From a virus, in IMG/VR virus record IMGVR_UViG_3300048088_000222, positions 1-39,286 of that record: DNA of 39,286 nt, one strand, 5' to 3'. The stretch's first letter is position 1; each line of letters begins with the position of its first letter. Made by a program: the position numbers and the translations under genes. The notes beneath the pieces were generated by a model. The model had not been told where the DNA came from. It did not search any database and saw nothing but the letters and a program-made list of their open reading frames with translations. Shown piece after piece: positions 7,057 to 12,787 of the stretch.

Positions 7057-7466
7057 CCGCCGCCCTATACCGTGAGTTCACATTGCGTAACGGCGGCGTC
7101 TGGAATGCCGTCGTCGCCTTCATCAAAGCCAACGCGCCGGTCTTTGCCGATAAGGGCGAGCCACTGAGGTTGATCGTTACGGCAGAAGAGCGACAACGGA
7201 ACGCACAGCAGAATCGCTTCTACTGGGGCGCCGTCCTGAAGCAGATCGCTGAAACCGCTTGGATCGAAGGTCGGCAGTACAACAAGGACACGTGGCACGA
7301 ATTTTTCGCTAGACGCTTCGGGATTCTGGACGAACTGACGCTGCCCGATGGCGAGATCATCGCGCGCCGGAAGTCGACGACGCAGATGAGCGTGGGGGAA
7401 TTCAGCGAGTACCTGGATGCCGTGCAGAGCTATGCGGGAGACGCGCTGGGAGTTTGCTTCGAATGA
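7053..7466 (+). CDS. ninB: NinB recombination mediator (Orf family)
   Basis: A 137-residue NinB/Orf-type protein. The pattern PLRLIVTAEERQRNAQQNRF and 'YWGAVLKQIAE...WIEGRQYNKDTWHEFF' with the end 'SVGEFSEYLDAVQSYAGDAL' is characteristic. In lambda, Orf replaces the host RecFOR functions by binding ssDNA and SSB during recombination. The start is GTG at 7053, overlapping the stop of the kinase gene (GTGA); that codon is needed because the first ATG in frame lies far inside. The stop overlaps the start of ninG by ATGA. Confidence 0.85.
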   Translation: MTAALYREFTLRNGGVWNAVVAFIKANAPVFADKGEPLRLIVTAEERQRNAQQNRFYWGAVLKQIAETAWIEGRQYNKDTWHEFFARRFGILDELTLPDGEIIARRKSTTQMSVGEFSEYLDAVQSYAGDALGVCFE

Positions 7467-8068
7467 TCCGAGCCAGTTTGAATCCCAAACGCTGTGCGGC
7501 ATGCAAAACGGTCTTCACCCCGCAGCGTTCAATGCAGAAGGTATGCGGGCCCAAATGTGCGGCCGATTGGTCCGCCAAGGTCGCCGCCCAGAAAGCCGCC
7601 CGAGCCAATCGTGTTGAGCGGAAATCTCTCGCAGAGCGGAAAGCCAAGCTCAAGACGCGCCGGGAGTGGATCGCTGAAGCGCAGGCAGTCGTCAACAAAG
7701 TGGCGAGGCTACGGGACATTCTGGCGGGGCATGGGTGCATCTCGTGCGGAGCAAACCCGGATTGGAGATTCGGAGGATCGGTCGATGCCGGCCACTACCG
7801 ATCAGTAGGCAGTGCGCCACATTTGCGCTACTACCTGCCGAACATCCACCTGCAATGCAAGAGGTGCAACCGCGACTTGGGATCGAACACGGTTGAATAC
7901 CGGAAAGGACTGGTACAGAGAATCACGATAGAGCGCGTCGAGGAAATCGAGTCAATGCAGTGGACGGCTAAGTGGTCCGTCGAGTACTTGCAGCGGATCA
8001 AGAAAGTCATGAACAAAAAGGCTCGCAGGTTGGAGCGTCGGATTGAAATGAAACGGGAGGCGGCTTGA
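7463..8068 (+). CDS. ninG: NinG (Rap-type) recombination endonuclease
   Basis: A 201-residue NinG protein. The N-terminal zinc knuckle shows CAACKTVF and VCGPKCAADW; a basic coiled-coil-like stretch (residues 38-80) follows; the catalytic DNase domain has CISCGANPDW, DAGHYRSVGSAPHLRYYLPN and HLQCKRCNRDLGSN, close to HNH chemistry. Lambda Rap (NinG) cleaves branched DNA during RecBCD-dependent recombination. The ATG at 7463 overlaps the ninB stop and is preferred over an upstream alternative start at 7454. Its end carries the GGGAGG ribosome binding site used by two different downstream starts. Confidence 0.85.
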   Translation: MIRASLNPKRCAACKTVFTPQRSMQKVCGPKCAADWSAKVAAQKAARANRVERKSLAERKAKLKTRREWIAEAQAVVNKVARLRDILAGHGCISCGANPDWRFGGSVDAGHYRSVGSAPHLRYYLPNIHLQCKRCNRDLGSNTVEYRKGLVQRITIERVEEIESMQWTAKWSVEYLQRIKKVMNKKARRLERRIEMKREAA

Positions 8069-8823
8069 ATGAGCTTTCACTCTTTACCGGGGCTGGAGGT
8101 GGATTGCTTGGAACCCATCTGCTTGGGTGGAAACCTGTCGGATATGTCGAATGGAACGACTACTGCCAGCGAGTCATCGCAGCGCGCATCCGAGACGGCA
8201 TCCTGCCTGCCGCTCCAATCTTCACTGACGTGCGTCAGTTCGCACAGTCCGGTGCAGCCGACCAATACCGAGGAATTGCTGACGTGGTTACAGCAGGTTT
8301 CCCCTGCCAGCCGTTTTCACTCGGAGGAAAGCAACTCGGCGAAGCTGACGAGCGAAACATGTGGCCCGCAACGGCAGATGTCATTCGCCATGTTCGACCG
8401 CGATTCGTGCTCTTGGAGAACGTCACAGGCCTCATTGTTTCTGGATACATCGGAACAGTCCTCGGTGACCTGGCCGCGATGGGGCTTGATGCGCGATGGG
8501 GAGTGCTGGGAGGTAACCACATTGGAGCCGCCCAGCGTCGAGAACGAGTCTGGATACTTGCCCACGCCAAGGGCGAGCGTCGGAACGCACGGAATCTGCT
8601 GGAAGCGCGCGAAGAGCGGCGACCATCGCAGCCAGATCGAAGATTACCTCGCCTGGTTAAGCCTCAATCATGGCGGCCAAGTAGTTTCGGGGCGCACAGT
8701 GAATGCGGACTTCCAGGATTGGCTGATGGTGTGGCCGCCAGCGTGGACCGACTTAAAGCCTCTGGGAATGGACAAATTCCAAGCGTGGCTGCGGCAGCAT
8801 TCACCCTACTCTCAAATGAATGA
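8065..8823 (+). CDS. C5-cytosine DNA methyltransferase (252 aa), overlaps a second ORF
   Basis: Clear motifs of an m5C methyltransferase: motif I LSLFTGAGG (residues 4-12), motif II VEWNDYC, motif IV GFPCQPFS with catalytic Cys81, motif VI ENV (118-120), motif VIII QRRERVWILA (157-166) and motif X GNGQIPSVAAAAF (234-246). It methylates cytosine in phage DNA, probably against host restriction. The start is TTG at 8065, overlapping the ninG stop; this puts motif I at the normal distance from the N-terminus. Only about 45 residues separate motif VIII from the motif IX-like region, so the target-recognition domain is very small. About 755 of its 759 bases are shared with the ORF at 8069-8839. Confidence 0.85.
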   Translation: MNELSLFTGAGGGLLGTHLLGWKPVGYVEWNDYCQRVIAARIRDGILPAAPIFTDVRQFAQSGAADQYRGIADVVTAGFPCQPFSLGGKQLGEADERNMWPATADVIRHVRPRFVLLENVTGLIVSGYIGTVLGDLAAMGLDARWGVLGGNHIGAAQRRERVWILAHAKGERRNARNLLEAREERRPSQPDRRLPRLVKPQSWRPSSFGAHSECGLPGLADGVAASVDRLKASGNGQIPSVAAAAFTLLSNE

Positions 8824-8839
8824 CAAGGAGGCAGCATGA
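8069..8839 (+). CDS. Methyltransferase-overlapping companion protein (256 aa)
   Basis: An ATG 4 bases after the methyltransferase start opens a second frame that runs past its end. It carries the signature I associate with a protein family found beside phage C5 methyltransferases: SWRTSQASLF (115-124), WPRWGLMRDGE (135-145), SGYLPTP (161-167) and a C-terminal block ADFQDWLMVWPPAWTDLKPL (213-232). The N-terminal 65 residues are Ser/Thr-rich and look like a plain shadow of the methyltransferase frame. The ribosome binding site GGGAGG (8055-8060) is ideally spaced for this ATG, and its stop overlaps the next gene by ATGA. Function unknown. It could be an overprinted gene. Confidence 0.65.
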   Translation: MSFHSLPGLEVDCLEPICLGGNLSDMSNGTTTASESSQRASETASCLPLQSSLTCVSSHSPVQPTNTEELLTWLQQVSPASRFHSEESNSAKLTSETCGPQRQMSFAMFDRDSCSWRTSQASLFLDTSEQSSVTWPRWGLMRDGECWEVTTLEPPSVENESGYLPTPRASVGTHGICWKRAKSGDHRSQIEDYLAWLSLNHGGQVVSGRTVNADFQDWLMVWPPAWTDLKPLGMDKFQAWLRQHSPYSQMNDKEAA

Positions 8840-9018
8840 CAGATTGCTACTACGATGCCCTGCGCCAATCGGGCGACTATCCCCGCAAAGGATATGGCTA
8901 CCTGACGGAGGATGAAAAGCGAATCGAGATTTCGCGCAAGGTCAATACTGGCTGGCGTTTGCCATGGGTTATTAAGGAGGCAAAGCGGATGGGAATTCCT
9001 GTGCCGGAGGCGGCATGA
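8836..9018 (+). CDS. Small hypothetical protein (60 aa)
   Basis: Preceded by a strong ribosome binding site (AAGGAGGCAGC) and linked by ATGA overlaps on both sides. The product contains LTEDEKRIEISRKVNTGWRL and PWVIKEAKRMGIPVP, suggesting a short helix-turn-helix-like or helical protein. I recall no named family. It lies in the small-gene tail of the nin-like operon. Confidence 0.55.
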   Translation: MTDCYYDALRQSGDYPRKGYGYLTEDEKRIEISRKVNTGWRLPWVIKEAKRMGIPVPEAA

Positions 9019-9197
9019 CCAAACCCCAAAGATACGGCGTTTCATCGATGCCCTGCGAAAGCGGGCTTTATGTCCTGCATAAGGACTATCTAGCCCTCAT
9101 CGAGCGCTGCGCAGACATTGCAGAGTGTTACGACATGGGAACGATTGAAGGCCACGAGATCGCCGGCCTTATCCGGGCGCTGAAGGAACAATCATGA
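9015..9197 (+). CDS. Small hypothetical protein (60 aa)
   Basis: ATGA-coupled on both sides. It is mildly acidic with two Cys residues (LIERCADIAECYDMGTIEGH) and a helical C-terminus. No motif or membrane segment is seen, and the function is unknown. The operon context is the only support besides the open frame and the overlaps. Confidence 0.5.
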   Translation: MTKPQRYGVSSMPCESGLYVLHKDYLALIERCADIAECYDMGTIEGHEIAGLIRALKEQS

Positions 9198-9409
9198 TCA
9201 ATCTAGGCGTTCTTCTAGTCGGCTTTATCTTGGGCATCTTCGCTCTCGGCCTGCTGATCTTTCTAGTCATCCTCCACCGCCCCCGCTACGAAGCACCGAC
9301 ACTCAGCAGGAGGAGGAATCGGGATAGGGTTCCGGAAGTAGTCGCGCCGGAGCGGGAATTGCCGCCGGAGCCTATTTACATGTATGGCGTTACGGGGCTC
9401 GAAGAATGA
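9194..9409 (+). CDS. Single-pass membrane protein (71 aa)
   Basis: One strongly hydrophobic segment near the N-terminus (LGVLLVGFILGIFALGLLIF, continuing to about residue 27) is followed by a basic and proline-rich cytoplasmic tail (SRRRNRDRVPEV, ERELPPEPIYMYG). It has no lysis-gene features such as a second helix or a signal cleavage site, so I do not call it a holin, though a small membrane protein at the end of the early operon could fit a pinholin or exclusion role. It overlaps the previous gene by ATGA. Confidence 0.5.
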   Translation: MINLGVLLVGFILGIFALGLLIFLVILHRPRYEAPTLSRRRNRDRVPEVVAPERELPPEPIYMYGVTGLEE

Positions 9410-9423
9410 TCGCAACATGCTGA

Positions 9424-9484
9424 TTGACAACCTACTAAAACTGGTACATGTAGTACTTTTCCAGTAAAATAGGACTACATATAG
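9424..9484 (+). promoter_or_regulatory. Possible promoter/operator upstream of the Q-position gene
   Basis: The 117-bp gap before the Q-like gene is unusually AT-rich. It holds a TTGACA hexamer (9424-9429), a TAAAAT hexamer (9465-9470) and an inverted repeat ACTGG...CCAGT (9440-9444 with 9461-9465) around TACATGTA. The two hexamers are 35 bp apart, so they do not make one promoter; each would need a poor partner. A regulator site is more likely than a strong promoter. Confidence 0.3.
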
Positions 9485-9526
9485 TTGTTCATCGAAGTCA
9501 ATCAATTTATCGCTGCGGGGTTCGCC

Positions 9527-9895
9527 ATGAGTGCTGCAAACTGGGTTGATTTTGAATTGCGAAACTGGGCGCGATGGGCCAATTCCGGGCCTGACGATTG
9601 CCCGGTTTTGCCGGGCAGTTTCCTCGAAAGCTGGATCATTCCGGAGCCACTTGCTGGCGGGGACGATGGTCGGCCGCCGCCCATCCATGAGGACAATGCC
9701 AAGCGCGTGCAAAAGGTATTCGACGTGGCCATCACCATCGAGCGGAAGGTATTGCAGGCCGAATACCTTTCGCCGTGGAAGTATGGGCGGTTCAAGGGTA
9801 CTGCCGCTGCGGCGCGTGCGCTGGAGATTAGCAAGCCATCGTATGAGACGATTTTGACGGCGGTGAAGCGACGTGTCGAGCAGGTGTTCTCTTGA
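9527..9895 (+). CDS. Q-position late regulator (antiterminator-like), 122 aa
   Basis: It lies after the nin-type genes and before the terminase block, where lambdoid phages keep Q. The N-terminus (WVDFELRNWARWANSG) and the end (ALEISKPSYETILTAVKRRV) fit the general layout of short Q-type antitermination or ArpU/RinA-like late activators: a 'NWARW' start and a C-terminal helix-turn-helix that here reads GTAAAARALEISKPSYETIL. It would switch on late transcription. I chose ATG 9527; a TTG at 9485 would add 14 residues but has no ribosome binding site. Identity as Q rests mainly on position and the C-terminal helix-turn-helix. Confidence 0.5.
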   Translation: MSAANWVDFELRNWARWANSGPDDCPVLPGSFLESWIIPEPLAGGDDGRPPPIHEDNAKRVQKVFDVAITIERKVLQAEYLSPWKYGRFKGTAAAARALEISKPSYETILTAVKRRVEQVFS

Positions 9896-10224
9896 AGTAC
9901 GCCAAAGAGACTATGGACTTGCTGGCTGCATTTCCGGGCCGTAGATTCCGCATGGTCCATATCGTCAATTCCATTTGCGGAAAGAACGCTTCAATCAAGG
10001 AGAAGAAGCAGGTTCGTATGGGTGTATGGCGCGTTCTCAAAATGCTAGAGGAGTCCGGGCATATCGATGTTGAAGCGCAGGAAGGCCGAGGCGCATCAGC
10101 TCAATATGCCTGGAAGGCCTTTGATGCAGATCCAAAAGTGTTACATGAGAATTCGCAAAGTGCATCTAGATGCGCTACATTTGGGCCTGAAGACGTGCGC
10201 CCGCACGAAACGCAACCCGCCTAG
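9892..10224 (+). CDS. Winged-helix-like protein (110 aa), TTG start
   Basis: The TTG at 9892 overlaps the previous stop (TTGA), giving MKYAKETMDLLAAFPGRRFR; a later ATG at 9913 is an alternative start. Residues 5-65 (FRMVHIVNSICGKNASIKEK, VRMGVWRVLKMLEESGHIDV) look like a winged helix with an 'ESGHI' turn before the wing. The C-terminal 35 residues look disordered. Its stop codon lies inside the loop of the terminator hairpin at 10214-10235. Probably a partner or target-specific regulator next to the Q-position gene. Confidence 0.5.
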   Translation: MKYAKETMDLLAAFPGRRFRMVHIVNSICGKNASIKEKKQVRMGVWRVLKMLEESGHIDVEAQEGRGASAQYAWKAFDADPKVLHENSQSASRCATFGPEDVRPHETQPA

Positions 10225-10235
10225 AGCGGGTTTTT
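10214..10235 (+). terminator. Rho-independent terminator, loop CTAGA
   Basis: Stem AACCCGC (10214-10220) and GCGGGTT (10226-10232), loop CTAGA, followed by TTTTTC. The TAG stop of the preceding gene lies within the loop. It ends the early/Q transcript and would be a natural target for antitermination. Confidence 0.85.
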
Positions 10236-10249
10236 CTTTTGGTGCTGCC

Positions 10250-10456
10250 ATGTCGTCCATTACCTTCCAATCGCGCACCTACGGGCTCGATCCGGCGAAG
10301 GCATTGGAGCAGAAGCAAGCCGCCGAGGCGCGCCAAGCCAAGCGCCCCATTCTCTCGCTAAAATTGCGAGATGAGAATGGTTGGAGCCCGGCTCGCCAAG
10401 CAGCAGAACAACTTTTCGATCTCCCGCCGCACCGAAGCAGGTCTAACGGTGCTTGA
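10250..10456 (+). CDS. Small hypothetical protein (68 aa)
   Basis: An ATG at 10250, 15 bp after the terminator's T-tract, opens a 68-residue frame rich in Gln, Ala and Lys (LEQKQAAEARQAKRPILSLK). It is probably helical; no family is recognised. The same frame is open upstream through the terminator, but that part overlaps the preceding gene and is not credible. The ribosome binding site is weak. It may be a remnant of a longer gene. Confidence 0.35.
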   Translation: MSSITFQSRTYGLDPAKALEQKQAAEARQAKRPILSLKLRDENGWSPARQAAEQLFDLPPHRSRSNGA

Positions 10457-10649
10457 CACGCAATGTGTCTCGACCCGGGAGTATGCCGGGAAGAATTCAG
10501 AGAAAGCAATGGAAGCACAACAACTAATCGACAGCATCGAACAGGACATTCAGCGCATGCGAATAGACGAAGCGCTGAAGGCATCGCTTGTGGCGAGGCT
10601 GGACAAGTTGCGCCGATCGGCTGAGTTGGACAGTCAATCGGCGCTTTAG
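10371..10649 (+). CDS. Small hypothetical protein (92 aa, or 46 aa from an internal start)
   Basis: The frame opens at 10371 within the previous ORF. An internal ATG at 10509 gives a 46-residue helical protein (MEAQQLIDSIEQDIQRMRID, then KASLVARLDKLRRSAELD) that looks more protein-like than the first half. The stretch at 10449-10500 (TTGACA at 10454) could hold a weak promoter for the short form. I favour 10509 but cannot decide. Function unknown. Confidence 0.4.
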   Translation: MRMVGARLAKQQNNFSISRRTEAGLTVLDTQCVSTREYAGKNSEKAMEAQQLIDSIEQDIQRMRIDEALKASLVARLDKLRRSAELDSQSAL

Positions 10650-10656
10650 ATCGCAA

Positions 10657-10884
10657 TTATCTGGCTTTGAGCATCGCATCCGCCCACATATAGGCGACTT
10701 TTGCGTAGCCGTCGTACGGATTCTGCATTGGCTTCGCTTCTGCCTGTTGCTTAGTAACGATGGCGGACAGTGCTTGGCCTGCGAAATAGTCACGCAGGGT
10801 CATGCCTGGTGACCCCGATGGGTGTTTCTGGTTTCCAAGCGGAGTTTCGGGAACTGGGAAGGCGGGACCGCCGTTGTCGGACAT
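10657..10884 (-). CDS. Reverse-strand phage protein of the 'NGGPAFP' type (75 aa)
   Basis: A minus-strand gene inside a block otherwise read rightward. The start is the ATG at 10884, with a strong ribosome binding site (AAGGAG, 9 bp upstream). The N-terminus MSDNGGPAFPVPET and the block GMTLRDYFAGQALSAI match a small protein widespread in proteobacterial phages as I recall (NGGPAFP..., then GMTLRDYFA.QAL, then 'YA.AD.ML..R'), ending here with YAKVAYMWADAMLKAR. Its function is not known. Being solitary and reversed, it needs its own promoter and is a good moron candidate. Confidence 0.7.
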   Translation of the reverse strand: MSDNGGPAFPVPETPLGNQKHPSGSPGMTLRDYFAGQALSAIVTKQQAEAKPMQNPYDGYAKVAYMWADAMLKAR

Positions 10885-10975
10885 CTCTAGTCTCCTTAAG
10901 TTTGGGAGATTAAATCCTACAACTTCACCATATTGATGTGGGCTTATTTCGCTTCCGCCGCCAGTGCAGGTCGGC

Positions 10976-11126
10976 TGCACAGTGTTAGACGGGCGACGGA
11001 AGCGCCTGATGTAGCCGGAAAGCTACGCGGATCGGCCAAAGCGCTGATTCGGTAGCCTGAGGGCATCTTCATGCATGGCGATTGGCTCATACCGGTGTAA
11101 CTCCGGGTATCAAATCGGGTTGTGCA
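10976..11126. ncRNA. Candidate structured RNA (multi-helix), novel
   Basis: Most of 10885-11311 lacks a convincing gene. Within it, TGCACA (10976) pairs with TGTGCA (11121-11126) to enclose about 150 nt that hold GTAGC-CGGAAA-GCTAC (11011-11026), a GCAT-CTTC-ATGC tetraloop hairpin (11063-11074) nested in TGAG/CTCA (11058/11086), and TACCGG/CCGGGTA (11090-11109, one bulge). This was read by eye; in GC-rich DNA such stems can arise by chance. It is not a tRNA, and I match it to no known riboswitch. Confidence 0.35.
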
Positions 11127-11170
11127 CAAATCCGAATTGAGTTGACGATCGTTCTGGTCAGCCGCCAGCC

Positions 11171-11269
11171 ATGAGGGTGAAACAGAGTCGGTCGCGCGTC
11201 CCGATAGGGAGCCATGGCGCTATGCGGACCGAGCGCGGTAATCCTCGCCTTCCCCTTCTCGTCATCTGA
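11171..11269 (+). CDS. Possible 32-residue basic peptide
   Basis: An ATG at 11171 opens a 33-codon frame (MRVKQSRSRVPIGSHG...) ending 7 bp before a strong terminator. It is rich in Arg/Lys and would be basic with a hydrophobic tail (LPLLVI). The ribosome binding site is poor. Only the placement before the terminator speaks for it; it may be chance within a non-coding transcript. Confidence 0.2.
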   Translation: MRVKQSRSRVPIGSHGAMRTERGNPRLPLLVI

Positions 11270-11276
11270 TGAGATT

Positions 11277-11297
11277 GCCGCCTAGAGCGGCTTTTTT
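11277..11297 (+). terminator. Rho-independent terminator, loop CTAGA
   Basis: Stem GCCGC (11277-11281) and GCGGC (11287-11291), loop CTAGA, followed by TTTTTT. It has the same loop as the terminator 1 kb upstream. It closes the largely non-coding block 10885-11276, which implies that a transcript of that block exists or that the late transcript must be antiterminated through it. Confidence 0.85.
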
Positions 11298-11311
11298 ATT
11301 TGAGTGCGCCG

Positions 11312-11524
11312 ATGGCATCGCGAAAGAAAGCCGACCCCGTCGAGCGTACAGAGATTTGCAAGAACTGCCGAGCTGTTCACTGCACCCGCACCGAAGGCAT
11401 GCATTGCAGGCGCTTTCCGCCAGTTTTCGTGTATGACCCAGCGACGGGTGTATCCAGCGCACAGTGGCCGGAAATCAACCCGGACGACTGGTGTCTCGAG
11501 TTCAAAGCACAATTAAGTTCGTAA
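11312..11524 (+). CDS. Cys-rich small protein, probable zinc binding (70 aa)
   Basis: It carries five cysteines in a pattern CKNCRAVHC ... HCRRFPPVF ... DDWCLEF that would bind zinc or an iron-sulfur cluster. I recall similar short proteins in many phages ('C..C......C.R.......WP......WC.E'). ATG 11312 is the likely start; TTG 11300 would add four residues. It begins 14 bp after the terminator's T-tract and sits upstream of the phosphoesterase gene. Function unknown. Confidence 0.55.
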   Translation: MASRKKADPVERTEICKNCRAVHCTRTEGMHCRRFPPVFVYDPATGVSSAQWPEINPDDWCLEFKAQLSS

Positions 11525-11533
11525 GGGGAAACC

Positions 11534-12748
11534 GTGGATATTCGCGAGCTGAAGAAAGCCGTTAAGGAGCATGGCGGGGTCCGTGCTGCGGCTCGCGAGC
11601 TCGGAATCCCGGAATCCACTCTCCGCGGCAAGATCAAGGTTCCGTTGTCGGAGAATGAACGTAAGTTCCGCAACGATTGGACAGCTGAAGACTGCATCAA
11701 CGAACTTCAGCGCATCGCCAAGATCGACGAAGACAAGGTAATTAGCCGGAACTACTTCCGTGTGCATTCGGACATCTCCGAGTCCACATGGAATAGGCAC
11801 TTCGGTACGTTCCACGAGTTCAAGCGTCAGGCCGGTATCGTCCTGTCGCGCCACGCGCACGGGCTAGAGCGGGCAATCGCCAAGCACGCCAGCAAGGACG
11901 TGCAGCGCCGCATGAACGTTGAGAAGTCGGGATGGGAAGACGCATATCTACGTCCCAGCTCGAAGCGCTTCCAGACTGTTCTGGTCGCCTCAGACATCCA
12001 CGACATCGAGTGCGATCCTTTCTGGCGCCGCTGCTTCATTGACACGGCGAAGCGCGTCCAGCCTGAGAAGGTCGTCATCAACGGCGACGCGCTGGATCTC
12101 CCTGAGTTCGGCAAGTACGGCGTCGACCCGCGCGAGTGGGATGTGATCGGCCGCATCAAGTGGCTGCATGCGTTCCTGAACGACATCCGCGTCGCCTGCC
12201 CGGAAACGGAGATCATCTACATCGAGGGCAACCACGAAGCGCGCCTGATTCGCCACCTCGGCGAGGCAACGCCCGCGCTGAAGGTTGTTCTGTCGGATCT
12301 GCACGGCTTCACGGTGCCGAAACTGTTGGGCCTTGATGCCTACCAGGTGAACTACATCGCTCGGATGGACCTCGCCGCGTTCAGTGAGCGCGACATGAAG
12401 CAGGAATTGGCGAAGAATTATCACGTCATGTATGACTGCCTGATGGCTCATCACTTTCCAGAAGGCCGGAACATGGGCGTACCTGGCTTCAATGGGCACC
12501 ACCACAAGCATATCGTGTGGCCGTTCTACTCGCCGCAGTTCGGCTCAAGCGAATGGCACCAGCTAGGATGCGGCCACGCCCGCGCGGCGACGTACTGTGC
12601 CGGCGAGAAGTGGGCGCTGGGATTCATGCTGTGTCACGTCGACACCGAGAAAAAGCACACGCAATTCGAGTATGTGGAGTTGCGGGATCACGCGATGATC
12701 GGTGGGCGGTTCTACGAACGCAATGACTCAGAAATGATGGGCTCGTGA
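11534..12748 (+). CDS. Metallophosphoesterase with N-terminal helix-turn-helix (404 aa)
   Basis: The N-terminal 35 residues are a Fis/HTH-like unit (GGVRAAARELGIPESTLRGK) and residues 45-105 are a second helical part. The C-terminal domain is a calcineurin-like phosphoesterase: SDIHD (Asp154, His156), GDALD (184-188), GNHE (232-235), AHHF (about 309) and GHHHKH (about 324), all the metal ligands of the family. It probably cleaves a phosphodiester or phosphomonoester, perhaps DNA ends or a nucleotide signal. Such HTH-phosphoesterases sit next to terminase genes in many phages. The start is GTG at 11534, with AAGGGGAAACC ahead of it; no better start is nearby. Confidence 0.75.
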   Translation: MDIRELKKAVKEHGGVRAAARELGIPESTLRGKIKVPLSENERKFRNDWTAEDCINELQRIAKIDEDKVISRNYFRVHSDISESTWNRHFGTFHEFKRQAGIVLSRHAHGLERAIAKHASKDVQRRMNVEKSGWEDAYLRPSSKRFQTVLVASDIHDIECDPFWRRCFIDTAKRVQPEKVVINGDALDLPEFGKYGVDPREWDVIGRIKWLHAFLNDIRVACPETEIIYIEGNHEARLIRHLGEATPALKVVLSDLHGFTVPKLLGLDAYQVNYIARMDLAAFSERDMKQELAKNYHVMYDCLMAHHFPEGRNMGVPGFNGHHHKHIVWPFYSPQFGSSEWHQLGCGHARAATYCAGEKWALGFMLCHVDTEKKHTQFEYVELRDHAMIGGRFYERNDSEMMGS

Positions 12749-12787
12749 GTGGATTCCTCCGATGCGCCGCGCCCTTGAGAGAAATGA

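Noticed and set aside
9194-9409. Single-helix membrane protein as a holin
   Set aside because: It has one helix, sits in the early operon ahead of the Q-position gene and has no endolysin neighbour, so a holin call is not supported.
10067-10249. Upstream extension of the gene at 10250
   Set aside because: It overlaps the preceding gene in another frame and crosses the terminator, and its product has no protein-like pattern.
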